Assembly (NCBI RefSeq): GCF_004349215.1 | Contig: NZ_SMKU01000063.1 | Location: 1-34,022 of the forward strand | Length of the DNA stretch: 34,022 bases | Direction of reading: 5' to 3' | From: Actinomadura rubrisoli | Lineage (GTDB): Bacteria; Actinomycetota; Actinomycetes; Streptosporangiales; Streptosporangiaceae | In this document: positions 1 to 7,291 of the stretch, one piece after another | Layout of the letters: the number at the start of each line of letters is the position of its first letter | Position numbering within the stretch: position 1 is the stretch's first letter | Made by a program: the position numbers and the translations under genes | The notes under the pieces: model-generated | Seen by the model: the letters and a program-made list of their open reading frames with translations, nothing else | What the model was told of the DNA's origin: nothing | The model's database searches: none

Positions 1-1677
1 GTGGGGGATACTTCGTTCATGAGCCTGCCGATCTTGCTGACCGTGGACGACGACCCGTCGGTGTCCCGGGCAGTCGCCCGTGACCTGCGGCGGCGCTACG
101 GGCGGGAGCACCGCGTGATCCGGGCCGACTCGGGGCCTGAGGCCCTGGACGCGCTGCGGGAGATCAAGCTGCGGGGGGAGGCGGTCGCGGCGATCCTGGC
201 CGACTACCGGATGCCGCGCATGGACGGTATCCAGTTCCTGGAGCAGGCGATGGACCTGTTCCCGCACGCCCGCCGCGCGCTGCTGACCGCCTACGCCGAC
301 ACCGAGGCGGCCATCCAGGCGATCAACGTGGTGGACGTCGACCACTACCTGCTCAAGCCGTGGGATCCGCCGGAGGAGAAGCTGTACCCGGTGGTGGACG
401 CGCTGGTGGAGACGTGGCGGGCGGTGGGGGAGCGGCCGGTCGAGGAGGTCAAGGTCGTCGGGCACCGCTGGTCCGAGCCGTCCTACCGCGTCCGGGACTT
501 CCTGGCCCGCAACTCGGTGCCCTACCGCTGGTATTCGGTGGACGAGGCGGAGGGGCGGCGGCTCCTGGAGGCGGCCGGCGCCGGCGCCGACCAGATCCCG
601 GTGGTCATCACGCCGGACGGGCAGGCGCTGTGCCGGCCGAGCGGCGCGGACATCGCCGCGGCGGCGGGGCTGTCCACCGAGCCGGCGTCGGAGTTCTACG
701 ACCTGATCGTGGTGGGCGGCGGGCCCGCCGGGCTGGGCGCGGCGGTCTACGGCGCGTCGGAGGGCCTGCGGACGGTCCTGGTGGAGAAGAAGGCCACCGG
801 CGGCCAGGCCGGGCAGAGCTCGCGCATCGAGAACTACCTGGGTTTTCCGGACGGGGTGTCCGGCGCGCAGCTCACCGACCGGGCGCGGAGGCAGGCGCGC
901 AAGTTCGGCGCCGAGGTGCTCACCGCGCGGGGCGTGGTGGGGCTGGAGGCGCGGGGTTCGGGACGGATAGTCCGGTTCGATGACGGCTCGGAGATCAGTG
1001 CCCACGCGGTGGTGCTGGCCACGGGCGTGATGTACCGGGCGCTGGAGGCGGCGGGCTGCGCCGATCTGACCGGCCGCGGCGTCTACTACGGGTCGGCGTC
1101 GACGGAGGCGCAGGAGTGCCAGGGCCAGGACGTCTACATCGTCGGGGGCGCGAACTCCGCCGGTCAGGCCGCGGTGTTCTTCTCCAAGCACGCCCGTTCG
1201 GTGACGCTGGTCGTCCGCGGCAAGGATCTGGAGCAGTCCATGTCGCACTACCTCATCGAGCAGATCCGGGGGATCGACAACATCCGCGTGCGGCTGCGGA
1301 CGACGGTGACCGAGGTGCGCGGCGGTGAGCATCTCGAAGAGCTGACGCTGTGCGAGGGGGACGGCGGGGCGACCGAGACCGTTCGGTCAGAGCACATGTT
1401 CGTGTTCATCGGCGCCGCGCCGCACACCGACTGGCTGGGCGCCGCGGTGGCCCGCGACGATCACGGCTTCATCCGCACCGGTCCCGACCTGCTCTCGGAC
1501 GGGGAGCGCCCGGCCGGCTGGCCCCTCGACCGGGATCCGCTCTACCTGGAGTCGTCGATCCCCGGCGTGTTCGTGGCGGGCGACGTCCGCGCCCAGTCGG
1601 TGAAACGGGTGGCCTCGGCCGTCGGCGAGGGTGCGATGGCGGTCACCCTCGTGCACAGGTACCTGGAGGAGCGATGA
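1..1677 (+). CDS. Response regulator receiver fused to glutaredoxin-like and thioredoxin-reductase-like FAD domains
   Basis: Three domains are visible. Residues 8-135 are a CheY-like receiver with the acidic cluster D16-D18, phospho-acceptor D68 (in LADYRMPRMDG) and K119 (LLKPWDP). Residues 150-225 look glutaredoxin-like (VPYRWYSV, a cis-Pro type IPVVITPDG) but have no CxxC. Residues 232-558 are a thioredoxin-reductase fold: FAD GGGPAGLGAA, NAD(P)H GGANSAGQAA and C-terminal GVFVAGDVRA. Where true reductases carry the redox CATC, this protein has GSAS (364-367), so it cannot run the usual dithiol relay; it is more likely a redox or NAD(P)H sensor/oxidoreductase (inference). The stop overlaps the next gene by 4 bp (ATGA), so it is co-translated with a kinase that probably phosphorylates D68. 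GTG at base 1 opens the frame; ATG at 19 (MSLPILLTVDDD) is an equally good start, and sequence left of the window is unseen. Confidence 0.85.
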   Translation: MGDTSFMSLPILLTVDDDPSVSRAVARDLRRRYGREHRVIRADSGPEALDALREIKLRGEAVAAILADYRMPRMDGIQFLEQAMDLFPHARRALLTAYADTEAAIQAINVVDVDHYLLKPWDPPEEKLYPVVDALVETWRAVGERPVEEVKVVGHRWSEPSYRVRDFLARNSVPYRWYSVDEAEGRRLLEAAGAGADQIPVVITPDGQALCRPSGADIAAAAGLSTEPASEFYDLIVVGGGPAGLGAAVYGASEGLRTVLVEKKATGGQAGQSSRIENYLGFPDGVSGAQLTDRARRQARKFGAEVLTARGVVGLEARGSGRIVRFDDGSEISAHAVVLATGVMYRALEAAGCADLTGRGVYYGSASTEAQECQGQDVYIVGGANSAGQAAVFFSKHARSVTLVVRGKDLEQSMSHYLIEQIRGIDNIRVRLRTTVTEVRGGEHLEELTLCEGDGGATETVRSEHMFVFIGAAPHTDWLGAAVARDDHGFIRTGPDLLSDGERPAGWPLDRDPLYLESSIPGVFVAGDVRAQSVKRVASAVGEGAMAVTLVHRYLEER

Positions 1678-3101
1678 ACGAGCAGTCCCTGGAGCCGGAC
1701 GAGCTGCGCACCCTGTTCCTGTTCGAGGGGCTGTCGGACGAGCAGATCGGGTGGATCGCCGAGCACGGCCGGGTCGAGACGTTCCCGCAGGGGACGACCG
1801 TCGTCCGTGAGGGCGAGCCCGCCACGTGCTTCTACGTCCTGCTGTCCGGGACGCTGCGCATGACGCGGGCGGTGCGCGGCGAAGAGGTCGAGATGCACCG
1901 TTCCGACCAGCGCGGGGTCTACTGCGGTGCCACGCAGTTCTTCCTGGAGAAGCGCGACGAGCACCCCTACGGCGCCTCGGTGTACGCGCTCACCGACACC
2001 GCGTTCTTCCTGCTGCCCGCGGAGGAGCTCGCCGAGCGGTTCCGGGCCTGGTTCCCCATGTCCGCGCATCTGCTGGAGGGCATGTTCCTCGGCAGCCGCA
2101 ACGCCCAGCTGGTGATCGGGCAGCGCGAGCGCCTGCTGGCCCTGGGCGCGCTGTCGGCCGGGCTGACCCACGAGCTGAACAACCCGGCCGCGGCGGCCGT
2201 CCGCGCGACGTCGTCCCTGCGCGAGCGGGTCGCCGGGATGCGGCACAAGCTGGCGCTGCTCGCCCGGCACGAGATCGAGCCCGGCCTGCTGGAGAAGCTG
2301 ATCGACGTGCAGGAGACCCTCGTCAAGCGCGTCGCGAACGCGCCCGGCCTGACCGCGATGCAGGCGGCCGACCGCGAGGACGAGCTCACCGACTGGCTGG
2401 ACGACCACGACGTCGCCGACGGCTGGGACCTGGCGCCGATCTTCGTGCCCGCCGGGATCACCGCGTCCGACCTGGACGAGGTCGGCGGCACCGTCGGGGA
2501 GGAGTTCCTCAACGCGGCGCTGCGGTGGCTGGGCTACGCCCTGGAGACCGAGACGCTGATGGGCGAGATCGAGGACGCCACCACGCGGATCTCCAAGCTG
2601 CTGGCCGCCGCCAAGCAGTACTCGCAGATGGACCGCGCCCCCCACCAGTGGATCGACGTGCACGACGGCCTGGACTCCACGCTGGTCATGCTCTCCGGCA
2701 AGATCGGGGCCGGGGTGCGCGTGGTGAAGGAGTACGACCGGTCGGTGCCGCAGGTCCCCGCCTACGCCGGGGAGCTGAACCAGGTCTGGACGAACCTGGT
2801 CGACAACGCCGTCGCCGCGATGGAGGGCCGGGGCACCCTCACCGTCCGGACGGCGGTGGAGAACGACCGGGTCATGATCGAGATCGGCGACACCGGGCAC
2901 GGCGTCCCGCCCGAGAACCGGCAGCGGATCTTCGAGCCGTTCTTCACGACCAAGCCGGTCGGCGACGGCACGGGACTCGGTCTCGACATCTCCTGGCGGA
3001 TCGTCGTCAACCGCCACCACGGCGACCTGCGCGTCCAGTCCGAACCCGGTGACACCCGCTTCCAGGTGCTGCTGCCGCTGACCGAGCAGCCCCACTCCTG
3101 A
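1674..3101 (+). CDS. Cyclic-nucleotide-domain sensor histidine kinase
   Basis: A 475-residue protein. Residues 12-135 form a CRP-like cyclic-nucleotide-binding domain (FLFEGLSDEQI, then VREGEPATCFYVLLSGTLRM). The kinase H-box is ALSAGLTHELNNP with H166, the class in which His is followed by ELNNP. A helical region of about 150 residues follows, then the HATPase_c domain: N-box NQVWTNLVDNA (N374, N378), G1 DTGHG (D406), F-box FEPFFTTK and G2 GDGTGLGL (432-436). No membrane segment is seen, so it should be cytoplasmic. Translation starts in the ATGA shared with the upstream receiver/reductase gene, which makes that protein its probable phosphotransfer partner. Family knowledge supports kinase function; the ligand of the cNMP domain is unknown and need not be cAMP. 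It ends 15 bp from the convergent next gene. Confidence 0.9.
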   Translation: MNEQSLEPDELRTLFLFEGLSDEQIGWIAEHGRVETFPQGTTVVREGEPATCFYVLLSGTLRMTRAVRGEEVEMHRSDQRGVYCGATQFFLEKRDEHPYGASVYALTDTAFFLLPAEELAERFRAWFPMSAHLLEGMFLGSRNAQLVIGQRERLLALGALSAGLTHELNNPAAAAVRATSSLRERVAGMRHKLALLARHEIEPGLLEKLIDVQETLVKRVANAPGLTAMQAADREDELTDWLDDHDVADGWDLAPIFVPAGITASDLDEVGGTVGEEFLNAALRWLGYALETETLMGEIEDATTRISKLLAAAKQYSQMDRAPHQWIDVHDGLDSTLVMLSGKIGAGVRVVKEYDRSVPQVPAYAGELNQVWTNLVDNAVAAMEGRGTLTVRTAVENDRVMIEIGDTGHGVPPENRQRIFEPFFTTKPVGDGTGLGLDISWRIVVNRHHGDLRVQSEPGDTRFQVLLPLTEQPHS

Positions 3102-3116
3102 CGGCCGCGCCTCGCC

Positions 3117-4253
3117 TCAGGCGTGGCCGCCCACCGTCACCGGGCCGATCGTCAGCTCCGGACGGCCTTCCAGGACGTGGGCGACCCGCTCGACCTGCCC
3201 GTCGAGTTCGGCCCGCTGCGCCCGGCTGAGCGTGACGAGCGGCTCCACGGTCACATCGATCCGGCGGCCCGATCGGCGCTGGTGCCACAGGCCCGCGACG
3301 ACGCCGTCCACCAGCAGCGACTGGAAGTTGGCGCGCAGGACCCGCTCATGGGCACGTCCCGGATACAGCAGCTCCGGGGGCTGGTTCCCGACGCGGTAGG
3401 CGTAGCCGTCGAAGTACGGCAGGAGCCGGACGCCGCGCGGCGGGTCCGCCGGGAGGGACGTGTCTCCGCGTGCGACCCAGTTGGGCACGCCCTTCACCTC
3501 CACCGGTTCCAGGTCGAGCGAGGCGAACAGCTCCGCCGCCCACGGGACCGGCGCGTTCAGCCAGTGCGCGAACCGGGCGGGCGTCGCCGGACCGTACGCG
3601 TGCAGGTAGCACCGGACGAGATCACCCAGCGCCCCCGAGCCCTCGGCGGGACGGAACCCGGGGATCCGGCGGCGCGGGCTGGAGTAGGTGACCTTGCGGC
3701 CCCGAGCGGGCCCGAAGCACAGCGCGCCGCGCGTGCCCGCCGCTCCCATCGCCTGACGCCAGCGCGGCCAGAGCGTCTGGAACGCGGGCATCACCAGGTC
3801 ACCGGCCCACGGCCCGGTCCGTCCGACCACGGCGTCGCCCAGCTCGTCGACGGTCAGGTCCTCTTCCTCCAGGCTCGCGCCGATCGCCGCGACGACCTCG
3901 TCGGTCTGCTCCGCCGTCATCCGCGCCGGGTCGGGGAAGGGGCTCGGCGGCGTCGGCAGCGCCGACAGCGCTCCCACCCACATCGGAAGATCGCGCGCGG
4001 GGAGCACGTGCACGGTTCCGCGGGGCCCGTACGTCTTGATCAGCGTCCCGTCGTCCCAGAGCGCCTTGCGCACGTCCGCGCGGGTGGCGCCCTCGGCGCG
4101 CAGCCCGATCCCCAGTTCGGCGGCGGACATCACCTGGGCGTGGACACCCGCCGTCCCCGCCACCACGTCGGCGAGCGCGGCCTTCGAGGGCACCGACAGC
4201 GCGTGCCGCTCCAACCGCCTCGCGCACACCTGCGTCCACGTCATGCTCGTCAC
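3117..4253 (-). CDS. Winged-helix DNA-binding protein, AlkZ-like (HTH_42) family
   Basis: A 378-residue protein resembling the winged-helix family that includes the AlkZ and YcaQ DNA glycosylases: an N-terminal wHTH block (TQVCARRLERHAL, then GVHAQVMSAAELGIGLR), KTYGPRGTVHVL, and C-terminal RGVRLLPYFDGYAYR with VDGVVAGLWHQRR. The AlkZ catalytic position has the form Q-x-Q; here the matching triplet is H38-A39-Q40, a variant of that site. Whether this protein removes alkylated bases is therefore uncertain (inference). Start choice: GGAGG at 4265-4261 sits 7 bases before GTG at 4253, while ATG at 4244 is 16 bases away. It is divergent from a WYL regulator and the two share a 93-bp control region. 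Confidence 0.8.
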   Translation of the reverse strand: MTSMTWTQVCARRLERHALSVPSKAALADVVAGTAGVHAQVMSAAELGIGLRAEGATRADVRKALWDDGTLIKTYGPRGTVHVLPARDLPMWVGALSALPTPPSPFPDPARMTAEQTDEVVAAIGASLEEEDLTVDELGDAVVGRTGPWAGDLVMPAFQTLWPRWRQAMGAAGTRGALCFGPARGRKVTYSSPRRRIPGFRPAEGSGALGDLVRCYLHAYGPATPARFAHWLNAPVPWAAELFASLDLEPVEVKGVPNWVARGDTSLPADPPRGVRLLPYFDGYAYRVGNQPPELLYPGRAHERVLRANFQSLLVDGVVAGLWHQRRSGRRIDVTVEPLVTLSRAQRAELDGQVERVAHVLEGRPELTIGPVTVGGHA

Positions 4254-4332
4254 GGTCACTCCTCCGCGGGCCAGGTCCGGAACCGGGACATTTTCATCGC
4301 CGGGAAGACCAAGGTTAGACGCCATACAGGTC

Positions 4333-4344
4333 AGGACTCGTCCT
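4333..4344. promoter_or_regulatory. Short palindrome between the AlkZ-like and WYL genes
   Basis: AGGAC-TC-GTCCT is a 5+5 bp inverted repeat just upstream of the WYL gene in the divergent control region. WYL regulators often act on their own divergent promoter, so this is a plausible operator. It is short enough to occur by chance and I see no second copy. Confidence 0.3.
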
Positions 4345-4346
4345 AG

Positions 4347-5327
4347 ATGTCGGGCATCCTGGAGGGCATGGCGGACCCTTCGATCCGGTTGCTGAACCTG
4401 CTGTCGCTCTTGCAGACCCCGCGCGAATGGCCCGGCGGCGAGCTGGCCGACCGCCTCGCCGTCAGCGCCCGCACCATCCGGCGCGACATCGAGCGCCTCC
4501 GCGAGATCGGCTACCCCGTCGAGGCCACCAAGGGCCCCGAGGGCGGATACCGCCTGGTCGCCGGCACCGCGATGCCCCCGCTCCTGCTGGACGACGAGGA
4601 GGCCGTCGCGATCGCCCTCGGCCTGCGCACCGCCGCCGGGCATCCCGTGGACGGCATCGGGGAGGCGTCCGCCCGTGCCCTGGCCAAGCTCGAACAGGTC
4701 CTGCCGTCCCGGCTGCGGCACCGCGTCGGCTCCCTCGGCGCCGCGACCGTCCCCCTGTCCGCGGGCGGCGGCCCCACCGTCGACCCCGCCCACCTGGCGA
4801 CTCTCGCGGCCGCCGCCGCCAACCGCGAACGCGTCCGCTTCGCCTACCGCGCCGGGGACGGCACCCGCACCCGCCGCCTCACCGAGCCGCACCGCATCGT
4901 CGCCGCAGGCCGCCGCTGGTACCTCATCGCCTACGACCTCGACCGCGACGACTGGCGGATCTTCCGCGCCGACCGCCTCGACGAGCCGCACCCCACCGGC
5001 CAGCGCCGCACCCCGCGCGAGTTGCCGGGCGGCGACGCCGCCGCGTTCCTCAAGAACAAGCTGTACTCCCTGGCGCCGTCGTACCACGCCGACGTCACCC
5101 TCCACATGCCCGCCGCCCAGGTGCTGGCCCGCTTCGGCGCGGCCCCGCACGAGGTCCGCCCGCTCGGCGACGACTCCTGCCTCCTCAGCGGCCACGCCGA
5201 CACCCTTGAATGGCTCGCCGCCCGCCTGATCATGCTCGGCTGCGAGTTCGAGGTCCACGGCCCGCCCGAGCTCCTCGCCCACGTCCGAGCGCTGGCCGCC
5301 CGCGCCACCCGCGCGACCACCCCTTGA
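4347..5327 (+). CDS. WYL-domain transcriptional regulator (YafY type)
   Basis: A 326-residue protein (319 if it starts at ATG 4368). The N-terminus is a DeoR/HTH_11-like winged helix (RLLNLLSLLQ, LADRLAVSARTIRRDIERL, GYPVEATKGPEGGYRL). The WYL domain follows, with RRWYLIAYDLDRDDWRIFRADRL (W191-Y192-L193 from the first ATG), and a C-terminal WCX region ends near LAHVRALAARA. WYL domains bind nucleic acid or nucleotide ligands in several DNA-damage and defence regulators; here the ligand is unknown. The divergent AlkZ-like neighbour is a natural candidate target. Start is uncertain: ATG 4347 has no ribosome site, and ATG 4368 has GGAGG only 2 bases ahead. Confidence 0.88.
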   Translation: MSGILEGMADPSIRLLNLLSLLQTPREWPGGELADRLAVSARTIRRDIERLREIGYPVEATKGPEGGYRLVAGTAMPPLLLDDEEAVAIALGLRTAAGHPVDGIGEASARALAKLEQVLPSRLRHRVGSLGAATVPLSAGGGPTVDPAHLATLAAAAANRERVRFAYRAGDGTRTRRLTEPHRIVAAGRRWYLIAYDLDRDDWRIFRADRLDEPHPTGQRRTPRELPGGDAAAFLKNKLYSLAPSYHADVTLHMPAAQVLARFGAAPHEVRPLGDDSCLLSGHADTLEWLAARLIMLGCEFEVHGPPELLAHVRALAARATRATTP

Positions 5328-5402
5328 CGCCCCGGCGCGGGCTGTCTCGGCGAGTCGCTCGTCCCGGGGGCCGAGGGCCGGCGCTGGACGGTGTGGTGAT
5401 CG

Positions 5403-5783
5403 TCAGCCCGCGACCAGGTCCATACGGAGGAACTCGGTGATGCGGAGCAGCCTCGGCGGGCGTGCCACCTCGGCGGGGAGGGCCTGGAACGCCTCGTCCG
5501 TCCCGACCAGGCGGGGAGCGGCGAGCTCCACCTCCCGCCCGTCGACCCGGAGCCGCGCGCCGTCGGCCGCCAGAACGTTCTGCACCCAGTCCGAGCCCCG
5601 CCCGTACACCAGGACGAACAGGTAGCCACCGTCGACAGGGTGCGCGTCAAGAGGCGTGCGGTACGTCGCGCCGGAGACGCGACCGACGTGGGTCAGCACC
5701 GGCCACTTCCCTCCCGCGATCGCGCGAGGGTTGAACACCCGCTTGTTGACGTGCCCCCACCACCTCGGCATCGGCATCGGCAT
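5403..5783 (-). CDS. Nitroreductase-family deazaflavin (F420)-dependent oxidoreductase
   Basis: A 126-residue Ddn-like protein. Its core matches the split-barrel family: VNKRVFNPRAIAGGKWPVLTHVGRVSGATYRTPL, then GGYLFVLVYGRGSDWVQNVLA and LRVDGREVELAAPRLV. Relatives use reduced coenzyme F420 to reduce quinones, nitroaromatics or other electrophiles. The length fits the compact members of the family. The N-terminus reads MPMPMP because a 6-bp unit is repeated three times; AAGGAG sits directly against ATG 5783 and 6 bases from ATG 5777, so 5777 is a likely alternative start. A 6-bp GC hairpin (5793-5808) lies just upstream of the ribosome site. The gene is divergent from a TetR regulator and its promoter is filled by the tandem palindromes at 5851-5902. 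Confidence 0.85.
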   Translation of the reverse strand: MPMPMPRWWGHVNKRVFNPRAIAGGKWPVLTHVGRVSGATYRTPLDAHPVDGGYLFVLVYGRGSDWVQNVLAADGARLRVDGREVELAAPRLVGTDEAFQALPAEVARPPRLLRITEFLRMDLVAG

Positions 5784-5850
5784 CTCCTTCTCCGCCCCGG
5801 TGGGGGCGCGTCGTGGGCCGGACGCTCGTCGAGCTGCCAGTCCGGGAAGG

Positions 5851-5902
5851 CTTACGCTCGTAAGGTTGGCTTACGTCCGTAAGGTTGGCTTACGTGTGTA
5901 AG
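5851..5902. promoter_or_regulatory. Three tandem TetR-type operators, 19-bp spacing
   Basis: The palindrome CTTACG-NN-CGTAAG occurs at 5851-5864 and 5870-5883 and, with one mismatch (TGTAAG), at 5889-5902. The units are separated by the identical 5-bp spacer GTTGG, giving an exact 19-bp period, a little under two helical turns. The array sits between the nitroreductase and the TetR gene at 5933, which is the usual place for TetR autoregulation and control of a divergent target. The pattern is direct; the assignment to this TetR protein is inference. Confidence 0.85.
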
Positions 5903-5910
5903 GTTGTCAA
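5882..5910 (-). promoter_or_regulatory. Predicted promoter of the nitroreductase gene
   Basis: Reading leftward, a consensus -35 TTGACA (5910-5905) is followed by a 17-bp spacer and CAACCT (5887-5882), which keeps the important A2 and T6 of the -10. The third operator copy (5889-5902) lies wholly within the spacer and the second overlaps the -10, so a bound regulator would block polymerase. Confidence 0.6.
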
Positions 5911-5932
5911 TACGTTCGTCCCTGGAGCCGCC

Positions 5933-6598
5933 GTGTCACCGTCACCGCAACCGCTCAGCCGAGGTCGCGTGCTGGAAGCCGCGATCCGGGTCGCGGATCG
6001 CGGCGGCGTGGAGGCGATCACGATGCGACGGGTCGCCCGGGAGCTGGGCGTGGAGGCGATGTCGCTCTACCACCACGTACCGAACAAGGACGCGATCCTC
6101 GACGGCGTCGTCGACGCGGTGTTCGCGGCGATCAAGCTGCCCAGCGCCGGGTGCGGCGATTGGCGCGACGCGATCCGTGCGCGCGCTTCGTCCGCGCGTG
6201 CGGTCCTGGCGCGGCACAGCTGGGCTCTCGGCCTCATGGACTCCCGTCGTGACCCCGGGCCGGCGACGCTGCGCCACCACGACGCCGTCCTCGGCGTCCT
6301 CCGGAAGGCGGGGTTCACGCTGCCGATGGCCGCGCACGCCGTCTCGCTCATCGACAGCTACATCGGCGGGTTCGTCCTCCAGGAGGCGAACCTGCCGATG
6401 ACGACGCCGGACGAGCTCGGGGAGGTGGCCGGCGGCATCCTCGGGCATCTGGCGGCGGACGAGCTGCCGTACCTCACGGAGATGATCGTCGACCACGCGC
6501 TACAGCCGGGCTACGACCACACCAGCGAGTTCGGCTACGGCCTGGACCTGATCCTGGACGCGCTCGAAGCCCGCCGGATGCCCGACACCACCACGTGA
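5933..6598 (+). CDS. TetR-family regulator with TetR_C-type ligand domain
   Basis: A 221-residue regulator. The N-terminal HTH reads RGRVLEAAIRVADRGGVEAITMRRVARELGVEAMSLYHHVPNKDAILDGVVD, the class typical of TetR proteins with a C-terminal domain like that of TetR itself. The rest is helical (AAHAVSLIDSYIGGFVLQEANLP), giving the ligand pocket and dimer face. Start: GTG 5933 has GGAG five bases ahead; the longer reading from TTG 5885 would run through the operator array and has no ribosome site. It probably represses itself and the divergent nitroreductase and releases DNA on binding a hydrophobic electrophile that the enzyme detoxifies (inference from arrangement). Confidence 0.88.
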   Translation: MSPSPQPLSRGRVLEAAIRVADRGGVEAITMRRVARELGVEAMSLYHHVPNKDAILDGVVDAVFAAIKLPSAGCGDWRDAIRARASSARAVLARHSWALGLMDSRRDPGPATLRHHDAVLGVLRKAGFTLPMAAHAVSLIDSYIGGFVLQEANLPMTTPDELGEVAGGILGHLAADELPYLTEMIVDHALQPGYDHTSEFGYGLDLILDALEARRMPDTTT

Positions 6599-6623
6599 GC
6601 CGCTGAGCGGCCTGTGGCGGTGG

Positions 6624-7211
6624 TCATCGCAGGACTCCGGCGATGACCGTCGTCACGACCTTGCAGACGGCGTCGGCCTCCGGCGGGGCGCCGCTCCGGT
6701 CGGCGAACAGCAGGTGCCCGCTGCCGATCAGGGTGGCGGCGAGGGTGTCGACGTCGGCATCGGCCGCGACGCGTCCCAGCTCGCGCTCGGCGGCGAGGTA
6801 GGAGGCGATCATGGACGCGGCCTCCGTCACGAGCGGGATGCCGGTCGGCGTCGTCCGGCGCAGCCGTGCGCGCAGCTCGTCCCGGAAGATGACGAGGCTG
6901 ACGATCGCCACGGCGACCGACCCGAACAGGTCCGTCAGCGCACCGGTGAGGTTGCCGGCGACGGTGCCGGTCCCGGCGGAGCCGCGCAGGGCGGCGGCCT
7001 GGGCTTCGACGCGGGCGATGCGGTCCAGCACGAGGTCGGCGAGGAAGGCGTCGAAGTCGGCGAAGTGCCGGTGCAGGACGCCCTTGGCGCAGCCCGCCTC
7101 CGCGGTGACCGCCCGGCTGGTCAGCGCGTTCGGCCCGTCCCGGAGCAGGACGCGCTCGGCCGCCTCGAACAGCTGCTCGCGCACGTCCCGGAGGGCCACT
7201 CCCGTCGGCAC
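6624..7211 (-). CDS. TetR-family regulator divergent from a methyltransferase
   Basis: A 195-residue TetR protein. HTH: LFEAAERVLLRDGPNALTSRAVTAEAGCAKGVLHRHFADFDAFLADLVLDR, with the recognition helix around CAKGVLHRHF. The C-terminal half is a hydrophobic helical ligand domain. Start: GTG 7211 follows GGAGGAGG with a 4-base gap, whereas the longer ATG at 7247 adds an Arg/Gly-rich stretch (RGRRTRRGGG) with no ribosome site and would fall within the promoter of the neighbour. The stop is 25 bp from the convergent TetR gene at 6598. Two 18-bp palindromes between this gene and the methyltransferase are its probable binding sites. Confidence 0.87.
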   Translation of the reverse strand: MPTGVALRDVREQLFEAAERVLLRDGPNALTSRAVTAEAGCAKGVLHRHFADFDAFLADLVLDRIARVEAQAAALRGSAGTGTVAGNLTGALTDLFGSVAVAIVSLVIFRDELRARLRRTTPTGIPLVTEAASMIASYLAAERELGRVAADADVDTLAATLIGSGHLLFADRSGAPPEADAVCKVVTTVIAGVLR

Positions 7212-7246
7212 CGCGCCTCCTCCACGCCTCGTCCGGCGCCCGCGCA

Positions 7247-7276
7247 TTGACGAGTGGGCGCGCGCCCACTTAAGGT
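7247..7276 (+). promoter_or_regulatory. Predicted leaderless promoter of the methyltransferase gene
   Basis: TTGACG (7247-7252), an 18-bp spacer and TAAGGT (7271-7276) are followed by exactly 6 bases and then ATG 7283. This places the transcription start at or next to the start codon, a leaderless layout common in actinobacteria. No ribosome site precedes the ATG. The spacer is identical with the first operator palindrome. Confidence 0.7.
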
Positions 7277-7291
7277 GGGCGCATGCCCACT
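7253..7291. promoter_or_regulatory. Twin 18-bp operators, 21 bp apart
   Basis: Copy one, AGTGGGCGCGCGCCCACT (7253-7270), is a perfect palindrome. Copy two, GGTGGGCGCATGCCCACT (7274-7291), shares GTGGGC-N4-GCCCAC. Their 21-bp offset is two helical turns, which suits a pair of TetR dimers on one DNA face. Copy one fills the promoter spacer; copy two covers the -10 and the ATG. Confidence 0.85.

Noticed and set aside
1..1677. Ordinary thioredoxin reductase (trxB or arsT)
   Set aside because: The active-site CxxC is replaced by GSAS and a receiver domain precedes it.
1542..3095. 517-codon leftward open frame over the kinase gene
   Set aside because: It is an antisense shadow of the kinase caused by high GC; content is Gly/Arg/Gln-rich with no domain, while the + frame has full kinase motifs.
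4254..5282. Upstream extension of the AlkZ-like frame to 721 residues
   Set aside because: It is antisense to the WYL gene, low-complexity, and the GGAGG/GTG 4253 start is clear.
5765..5783. Coding repeat of functional interest (MPMPMP)
   Set aside because: It comes from three copies of a 6-bp unit at the start and likely reflects alternative start codons.
5885..5932. TTG 5885 as the TetR start
   Set aside because: It would translate the operator array, with no ribosome site; GTG 5933 has GGAG at good spacing.
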